From assembly GCF_014644535.1 (NCBI RefSeq), contig NZ_BMKW01000007.1, forward strand, positions 1 to 64,000: 64,000 bases of DNA, written 5' to 3'. Origin of the DNA: Neoroseomonas lacus. Its GTDB lineage: Bacteria > Pseudomonadota > Alphaproteobacteria > Acetobacterales > Acetobacteraceae. Below the pieces are notes generated by a model, which did no database searches, was not told where the DNA came from, and worked only from the letters and a program-made list of their open reading frames with translations. A program made the position numbers and the translations under genes. Positions 1 to 8,066 of the stretch are shown one piece after another (position 1 is the stretch's first letter; each line of letters starts with the position of its first letter).

Positions 1-405
1 CGGCCGGCCGTCGAACAACTGGTCGGCGACGAAGTCCATCGACCAGATCTCGTTTGACGCCGTCGCGCCCGGCCGCCCCACCCAATACCGCGACGCCCGC
101 TTGCGCCGCGGCACCTTGGCCCGGATCGTCAGGCCTTCCTCGCTGTACAGGCGATACACGCGCTTCGCGTTCACCGGCCAGCCCTCCCGTCGCAGCAGCA
201 CATGCAGTCGTCGGTAGCCGTAGCGCACCCGGCTCGCCGCCAGGTCCCGCAGCCGGACGCGCAACTCTGTCTGCGGATCCTGCCGCGAGCAGCAGCGCTG
301 CGACGACCGATGGAACCCCGTGGCATGGCAGGCCCGCCGCTCGCCGATCGCGTAGGCGCCCCGCAGGTGGCGCACCACGTCGCGGCGCACGGCGGGCCTC
401 ACCAC
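1..405 (-). CDS. IS3-family transposase OrfB, N-terminal part (partial)
   Basis: This is the catalytic subunit of an IS3-family transposase, normally made as an OrfAB fusion by frameshifting. The frame overlaps the orfA stop and reads without interruption to base 1. Visible parts are the HTH_21-type segment with the RYGYRRLHVLLRREGW signature, then the start of the DDE integrase core at NEIWSMDFVADQLFDGR, whose Asp is the first catalytic acidic residue. The rest of the rve domain is outside the window. No independent start codon is convincing, as expected for a frame reached by frameshifting from orfA. Family assignment is secure; activity cannot be judged. Confidence 0.85.
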   Translation of the reverse strand, partial: MVRPAVRRDVVRHLRGAYAIGERRACHATGFHRSSQRCCSRQDPQTELRVRLRDLAASRVRYGYRRLHVLLRREGWPVNAKRVYRLYSEEGLTIRAKVPRRKRASRYWVGRPGATASNEIWSMDFVADQLFDGRP

Positions 406-635
406 TTTCGCCGAAGCACGTCCTGCAACATGCTCTTGTCGAGCGTGAGGTCCGCTACCAGCCGCTTCAGCCGTCGGGTCTCCACCACGCCCATCCCGGC
501 GAACTGCTTCTTCCACCGGTAGAACGTCGGCTCCGACACCCCGAGCTTGCGGCAGATATCTTCCACCGCCGTCCCACTCTCCGCCTGCCGCAGCACATAG
601 GCGATCTGCTCCTCCGAATACCGCTTCCTCTTCAT
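399..635 (-). CDS. IS3-family transposase OrfA (78 aa)
   Basis: This is the small DNA-binding OrfA of the same IS3 element. It opens with MKRKRYSEEQIAYVLRQAE and contains the helix-turn-helix VEDICRKLGVSEPTFYRWKKQF, followed by a short leucine-rich segment ending DKSMLQDVLRRKW. From memory, related OrfA proteins have an extra heptad (LEEENRKLK-like) between RRLKR and LVADL. Here the two flanks are joined directly, so the zipper is about ten residues shorter. OrfB overlaps the stop codon in another frame, the usual arrangement for programmed -1 frameshifting. Confidence 0.85.
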   Translation of the reverse strand: MKRKRYSEEQIAYVLRQAESGTAVEDICRKLGVSEPTFYRWKKQFAGMGVVETRRLKRLVADLTLDKSMLQDVLRRKW

Positions 636-697
636 GGCACTCTTCCTCCTCGGTCAGAGTGCCCGAAAAAGTTGCCCTCCCGATGGGCCACTTCTCA

Positions 698-1191
698 GCG
701 GGCAGGCCAAGTGCGCGCACAGCGGCACTCGGTGTGCTTCCCGGTATCGCGCCATTGTTGCGAATGACGCTTCGCTCGATGCGCAGCACGCCACCCATGG
801 CGCTTGGCGCGAAGATGCCGTCCTGGTTGTTCTCTATGAGCAGACGATAGAGCGACAGGTCCCTGCCTTCGGCTCGGATCGCGGCACCATACCCTTCGAG
901 ATGCTGTGCACGCGCGAGGGCGAGATTGTGGACGCGGACATTGCTGCCCATGATGACGAAGATAGCCTTGCCGTCGCAAACCCGGTCCGTAATGCGCGTG
1001 GCTTCTCCGCTGCCCTCAATTGTGAGATCGTCGGCCTGCCAGACCGCGCAATCGTAGCATGCGCCCGGCAGAATCCGTACGGTATCGCCGGATCGAGCGA
1101 CGGATGCTGCCTCGCTCGGTTGCTGGAATCACAATCCGGCACCGATGTTCAATTCGGCAGTGAAGGCCGGCATGGAAATCGCCTGCAGCAT
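698..1191 (-). pseudogene. Broken right-handed beta-helix secreted protein, IS-truncated
   Basis: Translating the minus strand gives a frame clearly paralogous to the intact beta-helix gene at 1286-2230. Matching stretches include YDCAVWQADDLTIEG against YEDCAVWRADGLVIEG and AIRAEGRDLSLYRLLIENN against the equivalent repeat. A signal-like start MLQAISMPAFTAEL begins at 1191. An in-frame TGA at 1129-1131 interrupts the alignment without shifting it: LNIGAGL-stop-FQQPSEAASVARSGD lines up residue for residue with LEVGPGRSLSLPSAAAAVAQSGD. The 3-prime half is missing because the IS3 element begins at about 697. The gene is therefore dead twice over, by a nonsense codon and by an insertion. It lies head to head with its intact paralogue, suggesting an old divergent duplication. 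Confidence 0.75.
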
Positions 1192-1285
1192 GCAGCAAAT
1201 TGCGCCCGTCCAAACCGCTGATTTATTGCGACATCGAAAATATTCGACGTATTGTAGCGGTGTTTCGGCCGAAGGAAGTTGGTCC

Positions 1286-2230
1286 ATGCGCGTTGCGAGT
1301 TTCGCCTTCCTTCTCATCATGCTGCCGATCGCGCTGCGAGCAGAAAGCCGCGTGCTCGAGGTTGGGCCAGGCCGATCCTTGAGCCTGCCGTCCGCCGCCG
1401 CCGCAGTGGCCCAATCAGGAGATGTCATCAGAATTGCTCCTGGAAACTACGAAGATTGCGCGGTCTGGCGCGCCGATGGGCTCGTGATTGAGGGCGATGA
1501 CCCTGAGCGTGTCATCATCGGTAACCGAACCTGCCTCGGTAAGGGCGTGTTCGTCATTGTGGGCAACAACGTTGTCTTGCGGGGCGTGACCTTGACGGGC
1601 GCGCGCTCGGCCGACGCCAATGGCGCAGGCATTCGCGCCGAGGGCGTCAATCTCACTGTCGAGCGCGTGCGCTTCCTTCGCAATGAGAATGGCATCCTGC
1701 ACGCTGGCATCGGACGTGGTGCATTGATCGTTCGTGACAGCCTTTTCATCGGCAATGGAAGTTGTGAGAGGGCTTGCGCACACGGCATCTACGCCGGCCC
1801 GCTCGAGCTGCTCCGTGTCGAACGCTCCCGCTTCCTCGCGACGCGTGAGGGTCATCACGTGAAATCGCGGGCATATCGTACGGAGGTCCTTGAATGCGAC
1901 ATCGAGGATGGGCCCGATGGCACGGCCAGTTATCTGATCGATGTGCCCAACGGTGGTGCTGTCTTGCTGCGCGGAAACCGCTTAGTGAAAGGACCGCGCT
2001 CGGGTAACCGCAGCACGGCCATCAGCATCGGCGCCGAAGGGGTGGATCGGCCTACGCCGGAGATACGCATCGAGGGGAACGTCCTCATCCTCGAAGGTCG
2101 CTACCGCACCGTTTTCGTTACCAACCACACGGCAACGCCGGCAATTCTCAGAGGAAATACTATCCCGGACGCGGTGACAGTACTGCGCGGCGATGGACGC
2201 GTCATTTCCGCTGGTGCAACTGGTCGCTGA
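1286..2230 (+). CDS. Secreted right-handed parallel beta-helix protein
   Basis: The protein has 314 residues and a signal peptide (MRVASFAFLLIMLPIALRAE, with a small-residue cleavage region after LRA). A right-handed parallel beta-helix follows, of the pectate-lyase or NosD/DUF1565 type. Rungs are visible as repeated G-V-x-L/V-x-x-V/T patterns such as VVLRGVTLTGAR, NLTVERVRFLRN and LLRVERSRFLAT. The start at 1286 is preferred over an upstream in-frame ATG at 1145 because GAAGGAAG lies 7 bases before it and a signal peptide begins exactly there. I see no lyase catalytic Asp/Arg/Lys cluster that would name a substrate, so polysaccharide binding or modification is only inferred from the fold and the adjacent sugar operon. 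Confidence 0.8.
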   Translation: MRVASFAFLLIMLPIALRAESRVLEVGPGRSLSLPSAAAAVAQSGDVIRIAPGNYEDCAVWRADGLVIEGDDPERVIIGNRTCLGKGVFVIVGNNVVLRGVTLTGARSADANGAGIRAEGVNLTVERVRFLRNENGILHAGIGRGALIVRDSLFIGNGSCERACAHGIYAGPLELLRVERSRFLATREGHHVKSRAYRTEVLECDIEDGPDGTASYLIDVPNGGAVLLRGNRLVKGPRSGNRSTAISIGAEGVDRPTPEIRIEGNVLILEGRYRTVFVTNHTATPAILRGNTIPDAVTVLRGDGRVISAGATGR

Positions 2231-2417
2231 ATCCCCGGGCCCCTTCGACACGCATTTCCTGATCGCAGGTCAATCGTGGCGCGACACTCGGGGGGCAAGC
2301 AGCCGCGATGCCACAGATATGACGAGCTCCCGGGCCATCTCCCATGGCGCTGCAAGGCGAGACGCGAGGACACAATCACGTTGGATCCACCGTGGTAGCG
2401 ACTGCCTGGTCGCCACC

Positions 2418-2443
2418 TGAGCTGGCCCCCAACCGTTGGACAG
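2418..2443 (+). repeat. Left terminal inverted repeat of the IS3 element
   Basis: A 26-base end pairing with 3661-3686 at 20 of 26 positions. The outer eight bases TGAGCTGG and the inner GGACAG are identical in both ends. Confidence 0.8.
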
Positions 2444-2478
2444 TTTTCCGGCCTGGCTAAGCTCGCTCCTGGTTGTTG

Positions 2479-3357
2479 TCAGGCCGCCAATTGCATCACG
2501 TCGTCCACCCCATACGCCTCGTCGGGGGTTCGCCTGCAGATCCCGCTATGGGGTCGCCCTGTATTGTAGTAGCCGATCCACGTTACCAGCCCGGCCCACT
2601 GTTCCGAGCCGCTCTCGAAGGCGTGCAGGTAGACGCATTCGTGCTTCGGGCTGCGCCACAGCCGCTCGATGAACACATTGTCCATCCACCGCCCGCGGCC
2701 ATCCATCGAGATGCGCACGCCAGCCGCCTGCAGCACGCCGGTGAACCGCGGAGAGGTGAACTGGCTGCCCTGATCCGTATTGAAGATCTCCGGCCGAGCG
2801 AACCGCGCCAATGCCTCCTCCAGCACCTCGAGGCAGAACTCCACATCCATGGTGTTCGACACTTGCCACGCCAGCACCTTGCGCGTCGCCCAGTCCATCA
2901 CCGCCACCAGGTACAGAAAGCCGCGTCGCATCGGGATGTACGTGATGTCGGCACACCAGACTTGGTTCGGTCGGTCCACTAAAAGGTCCAGCAACAGGTA
3001 GGGCCACACCCGATGCTGGGGATGCGGCACCGTCGTGCGCGGCCGCTGTTAGATCGGTGCCAGCCCCATCCTGGCCATCAGCCGCCGAACCCGCTTGCGC
3101 CCGACACTGTACCCTTCACGGCGCAGATGACGCACCATCTGCCGCGAGCCATACCACGGCGTCTCCAGGAACTGCGCATCCACCAACCGCATCAGCGCCA
3201 GGTTCAGCGCCGTCTCCCCCGAGGAGAGGTGATAGAACCCCGAGCGGCTGATTGACACCAGCTCGCACTGCCGCACGATCGACAGCCGCGGATGCTCAGG
3301 CTCGACCATCTGACGCCTCCGTTCGATGCTCATCGACCGGACGCCTTGGCCAAAAAA
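2479..3357 (-). pseudogene. IS3-family transposase OrfB with internal TAA
   Basis: OrfB is reached from orfA by a -1 shift at a run of six T on the minus strand (3352-3357), giving FFGQGVRSMSIERRRQM. The HTH_21 part (IVRQCELVSISRSGFYHL, YGSRQMVRHLRREGY) ends at GLAPI. A TAA at 3049-3051 then stops it, at a position where I recall relatives having Tyr. The same frame reopens and supplies the whole DDE core: [14 protein letters not shown] and FIERLWR, then the C-terminal GYYNTGRPHSGI. All three catalytic acids are present, so a single base change separates this gene from an intact transposase. Confidence 0.85.
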
Positions 3358-3620
3358 TCCTGTTCCACCAGCAACTTCCCGATCTTCGCGTGCAGCTTCT
3401 CGACGTCCGCCTCGACCGCCTTTGCCGTCTCCGTCGCCGCGGATTTCGCCGAAAACACCGCAGCCAGCCCTTCCGTGGCCTGGCGCTTCCATTCGCCGAC
3501 CATCGTCTGGTGGATGCCGTGCTTCGCTGACAGCTGCGCCGCCGTCAGCTCATCACGCAGCGCCTCCAGCGCCACTTTCGCCTTGAATTCCGCCGAATAC
3601 CGCGTTCGCTTGCCCGTCAT
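3330..3620 (-). CDS. IS3-family transposase OrfA (96 aa)
   Basis: This is OrfA of the same element. It starts MTGKRTRYSAEFKAKVALEA and contains the helix-turn-helix AAQLSAKHGIHQTMVGEWK, then a coiled-coil/leucine-zipper segment (ATETAKAVEADVEKLHAKIGKLL) used for dimerisation in this family. It stops at KASGR shortly after the T6 shift site that leads into orfB. Length and layout are normal for an IS3-type OrfA, and no lesion is visible in it. The orfB partner carries a nonsense codon. Confidence 0.85.
   Translation of the reverse strand: MTGKRTRYSAEFKAKVALEALRDELTAAQLSAKHGIHQTMVGEWKRQATEGLAAVFSAKSAATETAKAVEADVEKLHAKIGKLLVEQDFLAKASGR
3352..3357 (-). promoter_or_regulatory. Putative programmed -1 frameshift site (T6G)
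   Basis: On the minus strand the run TTTTTTG lies where the orfA and orfB frames overlap. In the zero frame it reads D-F-L-A-K; after a -1 slip it reads F-F-G-Q-G and continues in orfB. IS3 elements usually slip on A runs, so a T run is a plausible variant, not a proven site. Confidence 0.45.
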
Positions 3621-3660
3621 CCGGATCCGTCCTTCTCGTGGGCGAACCGAGCTTAACTAC

Positions 3661-3686
3661 CTGTCCGAATCTCGGGGACCAGCTCA
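3661..3686 (-). repeat. Right terminal inverted repeat of the IS3 element
   Basis: This is the reverse-complement partner of 2418-2443. It lies immediately outside orfA and abuts the IS5 transposase stub. Confidence 0.8.
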
Positions 3687-3837
3687 CTTCGCGCACATCC
3701 ACTGTGCGCCGTCTGCCGCCGCGCTTGGCCGGGCGCATCAGCGGCACCACCAGCGCCCATTCGCCATCCGTCAGGTCCGACGAATAGCGCAGTCCACGCC
3801 GGTCCGCCGCACGTCGATGTTCCGATGTCCACGCCAT
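3687..3837 (-). pseudogene. IS5-family transposase N-terminal stub
   Basis: About 50 residues of an IS5-family (DUF4096-type) transposase N-terminus are recognisable. The signature LRYSSDLTDGEWALVVPLM is followed by PAKRGGRRRTVDVREV. Similarity stops exactly at the right inverted repeat of the IS3 element. The continuation expected in IS5 relatives (an LRTGCQWR-like segment) was not found in any frame on the far side of the IS3 element, so the remainder has been deleted. The start MAWTSEHRRAADRRG may not be the original one. Confidence 0.7.
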
Positions 3838-4390
3838 CCGCCTGCCCCCGCGAATCGTCCACCGGCACAGCGAATCAGAGCCGATTCAATCGACTCAACC
3901 TCTTTCCGGATGGGCTCTAGGTCTCTGCGGCGGAGGCGATGCAGTCTCGGCGGCGACAGTGATGCCCGCTCGTTCTTCGCGCCTGCCATTACAACGATAT
4001 CGGCAACGCCGTGATAGCGCAGCGGCAATCTCTGCTCTTTGGCTCATCATCCCGCGCCGATGTGGTTCGACTGTTGGAGGCAAACGCCGTGAACGCGAGA
4101 TCGCGTGGGTCGAGCCTGCACGATCCGTGCGTCGTGGTGTTCGTGATGCGAGAAGTCCGGCGCCAAGCCGCAGGGCAATGGTAGGTCGGATTGCGGGTGC
4201 AGCACGCAACGGTAGCGATGGGCGCTCGATCCACCCGAAATGGTTGCTGGACTAGGTCTTATCGAAAGAAGTAATTGTGCCGCATACAAAGCTTGCAATC
4301 CGTAATGAACTTTGTCCCTTAAGTCGCAATAAAGCTGAAAATTGTATCAATGTCGCATGTTTACTGTTGCTCTGAGCGATCCAAACGTAC
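3838..4390. other. Non-coding region upstream of the sugar operon
   Basis: No convincing gene is seen. Open frames here have irregular composition and no family resemblance. The last 130 bases (about 4255-4390) are clearly AT-richer than the surroundings, with runs such as AAAGAAGTAATTG and AATAAAGCTGAAAATTG. They probably hold the promoter of the operon starting at 4391. I could not fix -35/-10 boxes with confidence. Confidence 0.4.
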
Positions 4391-4906
4391 ATGCTTCGTG
4401 GCATGCCACTCAACAACGTCCAGCTCGGCGACGACACCGTCATCACTCACCCCGATCTGGTGAATCTTTACGGTTGCTCGATCGGTTCGGGAACGAAGGT
4501 TGGGCCCTTCGTCGAGATCCAGAAGAACAGCGCTGTCGGCGCCCGCTGCAAGATCTCCTCCCATTCCTTCCTCTGCGAGGGGGTAACGATCGAGGACGAG
4601 GTCTTCATCGGCCACGGAGTGATGTTCACGAACGAGCTGTTCCCGCGCTCCACCACGCCCGAAGGCGCGTTGAAGACAGAAGCCGATTGGAGGGTGGTGC
4701 CGACGCGCATCTGCCACGGCGCCTCCATCGGCTCCAACGCAACCATCATCTGCGGTGTCACCGTCGGACGCTTCGCCCTCGTTGGTGCGGGCGCGGTGGT
4801 GACACGCGACGTGCCTGACTACGCGATCGTCGCCGGGGTCCCGGCAAAGGTCGTCAGCGATGTTCGTGAGCGTGAGAGCCTCTATCCACTCCAGCAACAG
4901 GAATGA
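4391..4906 (+). CDS. WbpD-like UDP-sugar N-acetyltransferase (left-handed beta-helix)
   Basis: The protein has 171 residues built of hexapeptide repeats such as IGSGTKVGPFVEI, AVGARCKISSHSF and VTIEDEVFIGHGV, ending with the AGVPAKVV cap common in this family. The insertion FTNELFPRSTTPEGAL and the overall layout resemble WbpD/WlbB. Those enzymes acetylate the 3-amino group of UDP-2-acetamido-3-amino-2,3-dideoxy-glucuronate using acetyl-CoA. Only 7 bases separate it from the dehydrogenase at 4914, and a DegT aminotransferase follows, the same trio as in WbpB/E/D pathways. The exact sugar substrate is inferred. An alternative start is the ATG at 4403. Confidence 0.82.
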   Translation: MLRGMPLNNVQLGDDTVITHPDLVNLYGCSIGSGTKVGPFVEIQKNSAVGARCKISSHSFLCEGVTIEDEVFIGHGVMFTNELFPRSTTPEGALKTEADWRVVPTRICHGASIGSNATIICGVTVGRFALVGAGAVVTRDVPDYAIVAGVPAKVVSDVRERESLYPLQQQE

Positions 4907-4913
4907 CGACGCC

Positions 4914-5939
4914 ATGATCAATATCGGTGTCATCGGCTATGGCTATTGGGGGCCAAATCTGGCGCGCAGCGTCGCGGAGACGGATGGCTGCCGGCTGGCC
5001 GGTATCGCCGACTTCTCCGCCGCCGCGCTGGCCCGTGCTGGCAAACGCTACCCTGGCGCCACACTGCATCAGGACGTGCGCAGCCTGATTGACGATACGT
5101 CGGTTGATGCCGTGTTGATCGCAACCCCTGTCGCGACGCATTACGAGATCGCGGCCGCAGCCCTGCGGGCAGGCAAGCACGTCATCGTCGAGAAGCCCAT
5201 CGCCGCTTCCTCCGATGATGCGCGGCGCCTCATCGAAGATGCCGCGCGCCGCAACCTGACCCTCATGGTGGACCACACCTTCGTCTACACCAGCGCGGTG
5301 CAGAAGATCGGCGAGATCATTCGCGCGGGCGATCTTGGTGATGTCTATTATTATGACAGCACACGCGTGAATCTCGGCTTGTTCCAGCACGATGTGAACG
5401 TGATTTGGGATCTCGCCGTGCACGATCTCTCGATTCTCGATTATCTGCTGCAGGAAAAGCCTATTGCGGTTTCCGCCAGTGGCGCCGGTCATATCCGCGG
5501 CCGGCAAGAGAACATGGCCCATCTCAGCCTGTTCTATCCCTCCGGCACCGTCGCCTATCTGAACGTCAACTGGTTGGCACCGGTCAAGGTGCGCCAGACG
5601 CTGATCGGCGGCAGCAAGAAAATGATCGTCTGGAACGATCTCGAGCCCAGCGAGAAGGTCAAGGTCTATGACCGCGGCGTCACCCTCGGCGACGCGCCGG
5701 AAGCCGTCGCCGCGCGCATATCCTATCGCAGTGGCGATATGTGGGCACCCCAGCTCTCGGTGAAGGAAGCGCTCCTCACCGAAATGGAGCACTTCGTCGA
5801 CTGCGTCACGCATGGCCGCGAGCCGATCACCTCCGGCCAGAGCGGACTGAGCGTCGTCGAGACACTTGAGGCCGCAATGCTCTCGCTGCGTCAGCGCGGC
5901 CAACCCATCGACATCTGCCCTGTAAGGATGGCCTCATGA
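4914..5939 (+). CDS. Gfo/Idh/MocA-family NAD-dependent sugar dehydrogenase (WbpB-like)
   Basis: The protein has 341 residues. The N-terminal Rossmann fold shows MINIGVIGYGYWGPNLAR (GxGxxG) and the family EKP motif appears at VEKPIAAS. The C-terminal alpha/beta domain carries HDLSILDYLL, including the conserved Asp/His region. In the WbpB/WlbA pathway this enzyme oxidises C3 of a UDP-N-acetyl-glucuronate so that the neighbouring aminotransferase can aminate it. The start at 4914 is chosen because the Rossmann strand begins immediately there; an upstream in-frame ATG at 4860 would add an unrelated tail overlapping the acetyltransferase. Its stop overlaps the next start (ATGA). Confidence 0.85.
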   Translation: MINIGVIGYGYWGPNLARSVAETDGCRLAGIADFSAAALARAGKRYPGATLHQDVRSLIDDTSVDAVLIATPVATHYEIAAAALRAGKHVIVEKPIAASSDDARRLIEDAARRNLTLMVDHTFVYTSAVQKIGEIIRAGDLGDVYYYDSTRVNLGLFQHDVNVIWDLAVHDLSILDYLLQEKPIAVSASGAGHIRGRQENMAHLSLFYPSGTVAYLNVNWLAPVKVRQTLIGGSKKMIVWNDLEPSEKVKVYDRGVTLGDAPEAVAARISYRSGDMWAPQLSVKEALLTEMEHFVDCVTHGREPITSGQSGLSVVETLEAAMLSLRQRGQPIDICPVRMAS

Positions 5940-7060
5940 TCCCGCTGCTCGACCTCCGCGCGCAATATGCTGGCATCAAGACGGAGCTTGACGCTGCCGT
6001 TCTGAGCACGCTGGCAAGCGGCGCCTATGTCTCCGGCCCGCAGGTCGACGCGTTCGAGAAGAAGTTCGCGGAGTACTGCGGGGCACGCGAGGCGATTGCC
6101 ATGAACTCCGGCACCTCGGCCCTGCACCTTGCGCTGCTGGCTCTGGGAATCGGGCCCGGCGACGAGGTGATCGCCCCCGCCATGACCTTCGTCGCGACCG
6201 TCGCGGCTATCCGCTACGCGGGCGCGACACCGGTGCTCGCCGACGTGGACCCCGTCACCTGGAACATCGATCCGGCGGCGGTGGAACGCGCCGTGACCGC
6301 GCGCACCCGGGCCATCATCCCCGTGCATCTCCATGGCCGCATGGCGGACATGGACGCGATCATGGCTATTGCCGAAAAGCATGGCCTGCGCGTCATCGAG
6401 GATGCAGCGCAGGCCCATGGCGCAACCTGGCGGGGCAGGGGTGCCGGTACGATCGGCGACATCGGTTGCTTCAGCTTCTACCCCGGCAAGAATCTCGGCG
6501 CCTGCGGTGAAGGCGGAGGCGCCGTGACCGACCAGCCGGACCTCGCCGCACGCATGCACAAGCTGCGCGACTGGGGGCAGGAGGGTCGCTACAACCATGT
6601 CGAGCACGCCTTCAACTACCGGATGGATGGCATTCAAGGCGCAATCCTGTCCGTGAAGCTCGGTCATCTGTCGCGCTGGACCGAGCGGCGGCGCCAGGTG
6701 GCGGCGCTGTATGATGACTTGCTCGCCGGACTGCCACTGACGCGCCCGGCAAAGGCCGTGGCGCAGGAGCATGTGTGGCATGTCTATGCCATCAGGCATC
6801 CCGAGCGCGACCGTCTGGCCAAGGGGCTGCTGGATGCGGGTGTCGCGACGGGTCTGCACTATCCGCGGCCGGTCCATCTGCAGCCGGCCTATGCCGCGCT
6901 TGGCAACGGCCCCGGCAGCTTCCCCGTCGCCGAGGCATTGGCGCTGGACTGTCTGTCGCTCCCCATTTTCCCCGAGTTGACCCCGGAGCAGCAGAAGCAC
7001 ATCTGCGCCACGATCGGGCAACTCCTCGAACATTCATCGGTCAATAGCCATGCCGCGTGA
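5936..7060 (+). CDS. DegT/DnrJ/EryC1 sugar aminotransferase (WbpE-like)
   Basis: This is a 374-residue PLP-dependent aminotransferase of the DegT/DnrJ/EryC1 family. It shows NSGTSALHLALLALGIGPGDEVI (cofactor phosphate pocket), VIEDAAQAHGA (conserved Asp for the pyridine nitrogen) and FYPGKNLGACGEGG, where Lys near residue 184 is the expected Schiff-base residue. It most likely aminates the 3-keto-UDP-sugar made by the preceding dehydrogenase, with glutamate as donor, completing a WbpB/E-type pair. The start overlaps the upstream stop by ATGA, and its end overlaps the next gene by 11 bases, so the genes are translationally coupled. Confidence 0.87.
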   Translation: MIPLLDLRAQYAGIKTELDAAVLSTLASGAYVSGPQVDAFEKKFAEYCGAREAIAMNSGTSALHLALLALGIGPGDEVIAPAMTFVATVAAIRYAGATPVLADVDPVTWNIDPAAVERAVTARTRAIIPVHLHGRMADMDAIMAIAEKHGLRVIEDAAQAHGATWRGRGAGTIGDIGCFSFYPGKNLGACGEGGGAVTDQPDLAARMHKLRDWGQEGRYNHVEHAFNYRMDGIQGAILSVKLGHLSRWTERRRQVAALYDDLLAGLPLTRPAKAVAQEHVWHVYAIRHPERDRLAKGLLDAGVATGLHYPRPVHLQPAYAALGNGPGSFPVAEALALDCLSLPIFPELTPEQQKHICATIGQLLEHSSVNSHAA

Positions 7061-8066
7061 GCAAATGGACGATCTTGATCCGGCCGGCGTGCTCGCCGGC
7101 ACGACCTGCCTCGTTACCGGTGGGGCCGGTTTCGTGGGTTCGCACATTGTCGAGCTGCTTCTTGCCGCGGGTGCGGCGGAAGTGCGCGTCGTCGACAACA
7201 TGGTGCGCGGCCGGCGCGACAATCTTGCCCTGGCACTGCGCAGCAACCGCGTCCGGCTGATCGAAGGCGATATCCGCGACCATGGGCTGATGAAGGGTCT
7301 GGTCGACGGCTGCGACACGGTGTTTCACCAGGCGGCGCTGCGGATCACGCAATGCGCGCAGGAACCGCGTACGGCTCTGGAGGTGATGGTCAACGCGACC
7401 TATGACTTGATCGAGCTTTGCCATGCCGCCGGGATCCGCAAGATGGTCGCCGCGTCCACGGCGTCGGTGTACGGCATGGCGGATCAGTTCCCGACCACCG
7501 AGGAACAGCATCCGTACAACAACCGGACCCTGTACGGCGCCGCCAAGGCCTTCAACGAGGGCGTGTTGCGCTCGTTCAACGACATGTATGGCTTCAACTA
7601 CGTCGCGTTGCGGTACTTCAACGTCTATGGCCCGCGCATGGATATCCACGGCCGCTACACGGAAGTGCTGGTGCGCTGGATGGAGCGACTGTCTCGCGGG
7701 GAAGCGCCGATCGTATTTGGCGACGGCCTGCAGACCATGGACATGATCCATGTGCGCGACGTGGCCCGCGCGAATATCCTTTCGGCTGTGGCGCCGGTCA
7801 GCGACGTCGCGCTCAATGTCGGTAGCGGGACGGAAACGTCCCTGCTCGATCTCGCCCATATGCTCGCTTCCATCATGGGCCGGCCGGAACTCGTGCCCGT
7901 GCACCAGGAGGCACGCTCGGTAAACCCGGTGCCGCGGCGTCTCGCCGGCGTATCCAAGGCGCAGGAGTTGATCGGGTTCACCGCGCGTCATCCGTTGAGG
8001 GAGGGTATCGCCGAACTGATCGACTGGTGGCGCGACCAGACCGTGCCGGCAGGAGCAGCCGCATGA
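7050..8066 (+). CDS. NAD-dependent epimerase/dehydratase (extended SDR)
   Basis: This 338-residue extended short-chain dehydrogenase has the nucleotide motif VTGGAGFVGSHIVELL and the catalytic YGAAK (YxxxK) with an upstream Ser in STASVYG. RYFNVYGPRMD is typical of UDP-glucose-4-epimerase and nucleotide-sugar dehydratase relatives. I cannot tell epimerase from dehydratase by eye. Position between two DegT aminotransferases suggests it makes the keto or epimeric precursor for the second one. An internal ATG at 7065 is an alternative start. Confidence 0.82.
   Translation: MPREQMDDLDPAGVLAGTTCLVTGGAGFVGSHIVELLLAAGAAEVRVVDNMVRGRRDNLALALRSNRVRLIEGDIRDHGLMKGLVDGCDTVFHQAALRITQCAQEPRTALEVMVNATYDLIELCHAAGIRKMVAASTASVYGMADQFPTTEEQHPYNNRTLYGAAKAFNEGVLRSFNDMYGFNYVALRYFNVYGPRMDIHGRYTEVLVRWMERLSRGEAPIVFGDGLQTMDMIHVRDVARANILSAVAPVSDVALNVGSGTETSLLDLAHMLASIMGRPELVPVHQEARSVNPVPRRLAGVSKAQELIGFTARHPLREGIAELIDWWRDQTVPAGAAA

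Larger units (their letters stand above)
1..697 (-). mobile_element. IS3-family insertion sequence, partial (runs off left edge)
   Basis: OrfA and the start of orfB of an IS3-family element lie on the minus strand. The element continues beyond the left edge, so only one end is present. I place the inner end at about 697, where the minus strand begins TGAGAAGTGGCCC. The two other IS3-type ends in this window also start with TGAG and a C-rich run, and the broken beta-helix frame begins right behind this point. The boundary is inferred, because the partner inverted repeat is outside the window. Confidence 0.75.
2418..3686 (-). mobile_element. Complete IS3-family element, 1269 bp, transposase broken by a stop
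   Basis: The element is bounded by imperfect 26-bp terminal inverted repeats with 20 of 26 positions matching. The left end begins TGAGCTGGCCCCCAACCG; the right end, read on the minus strand, begins TGAGCTGGTCCCCGAG. The length is typical of IS3 elements. It encodes orfA and orfB on the minus strand. The flanking bases do not form an obvious 3-4 bp target duplication (CACC left, CTTC right). The right end lies inside an IS5 transposase start, so this is an insertion into, or a recombination with, an older element. Confidence 0.85.
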
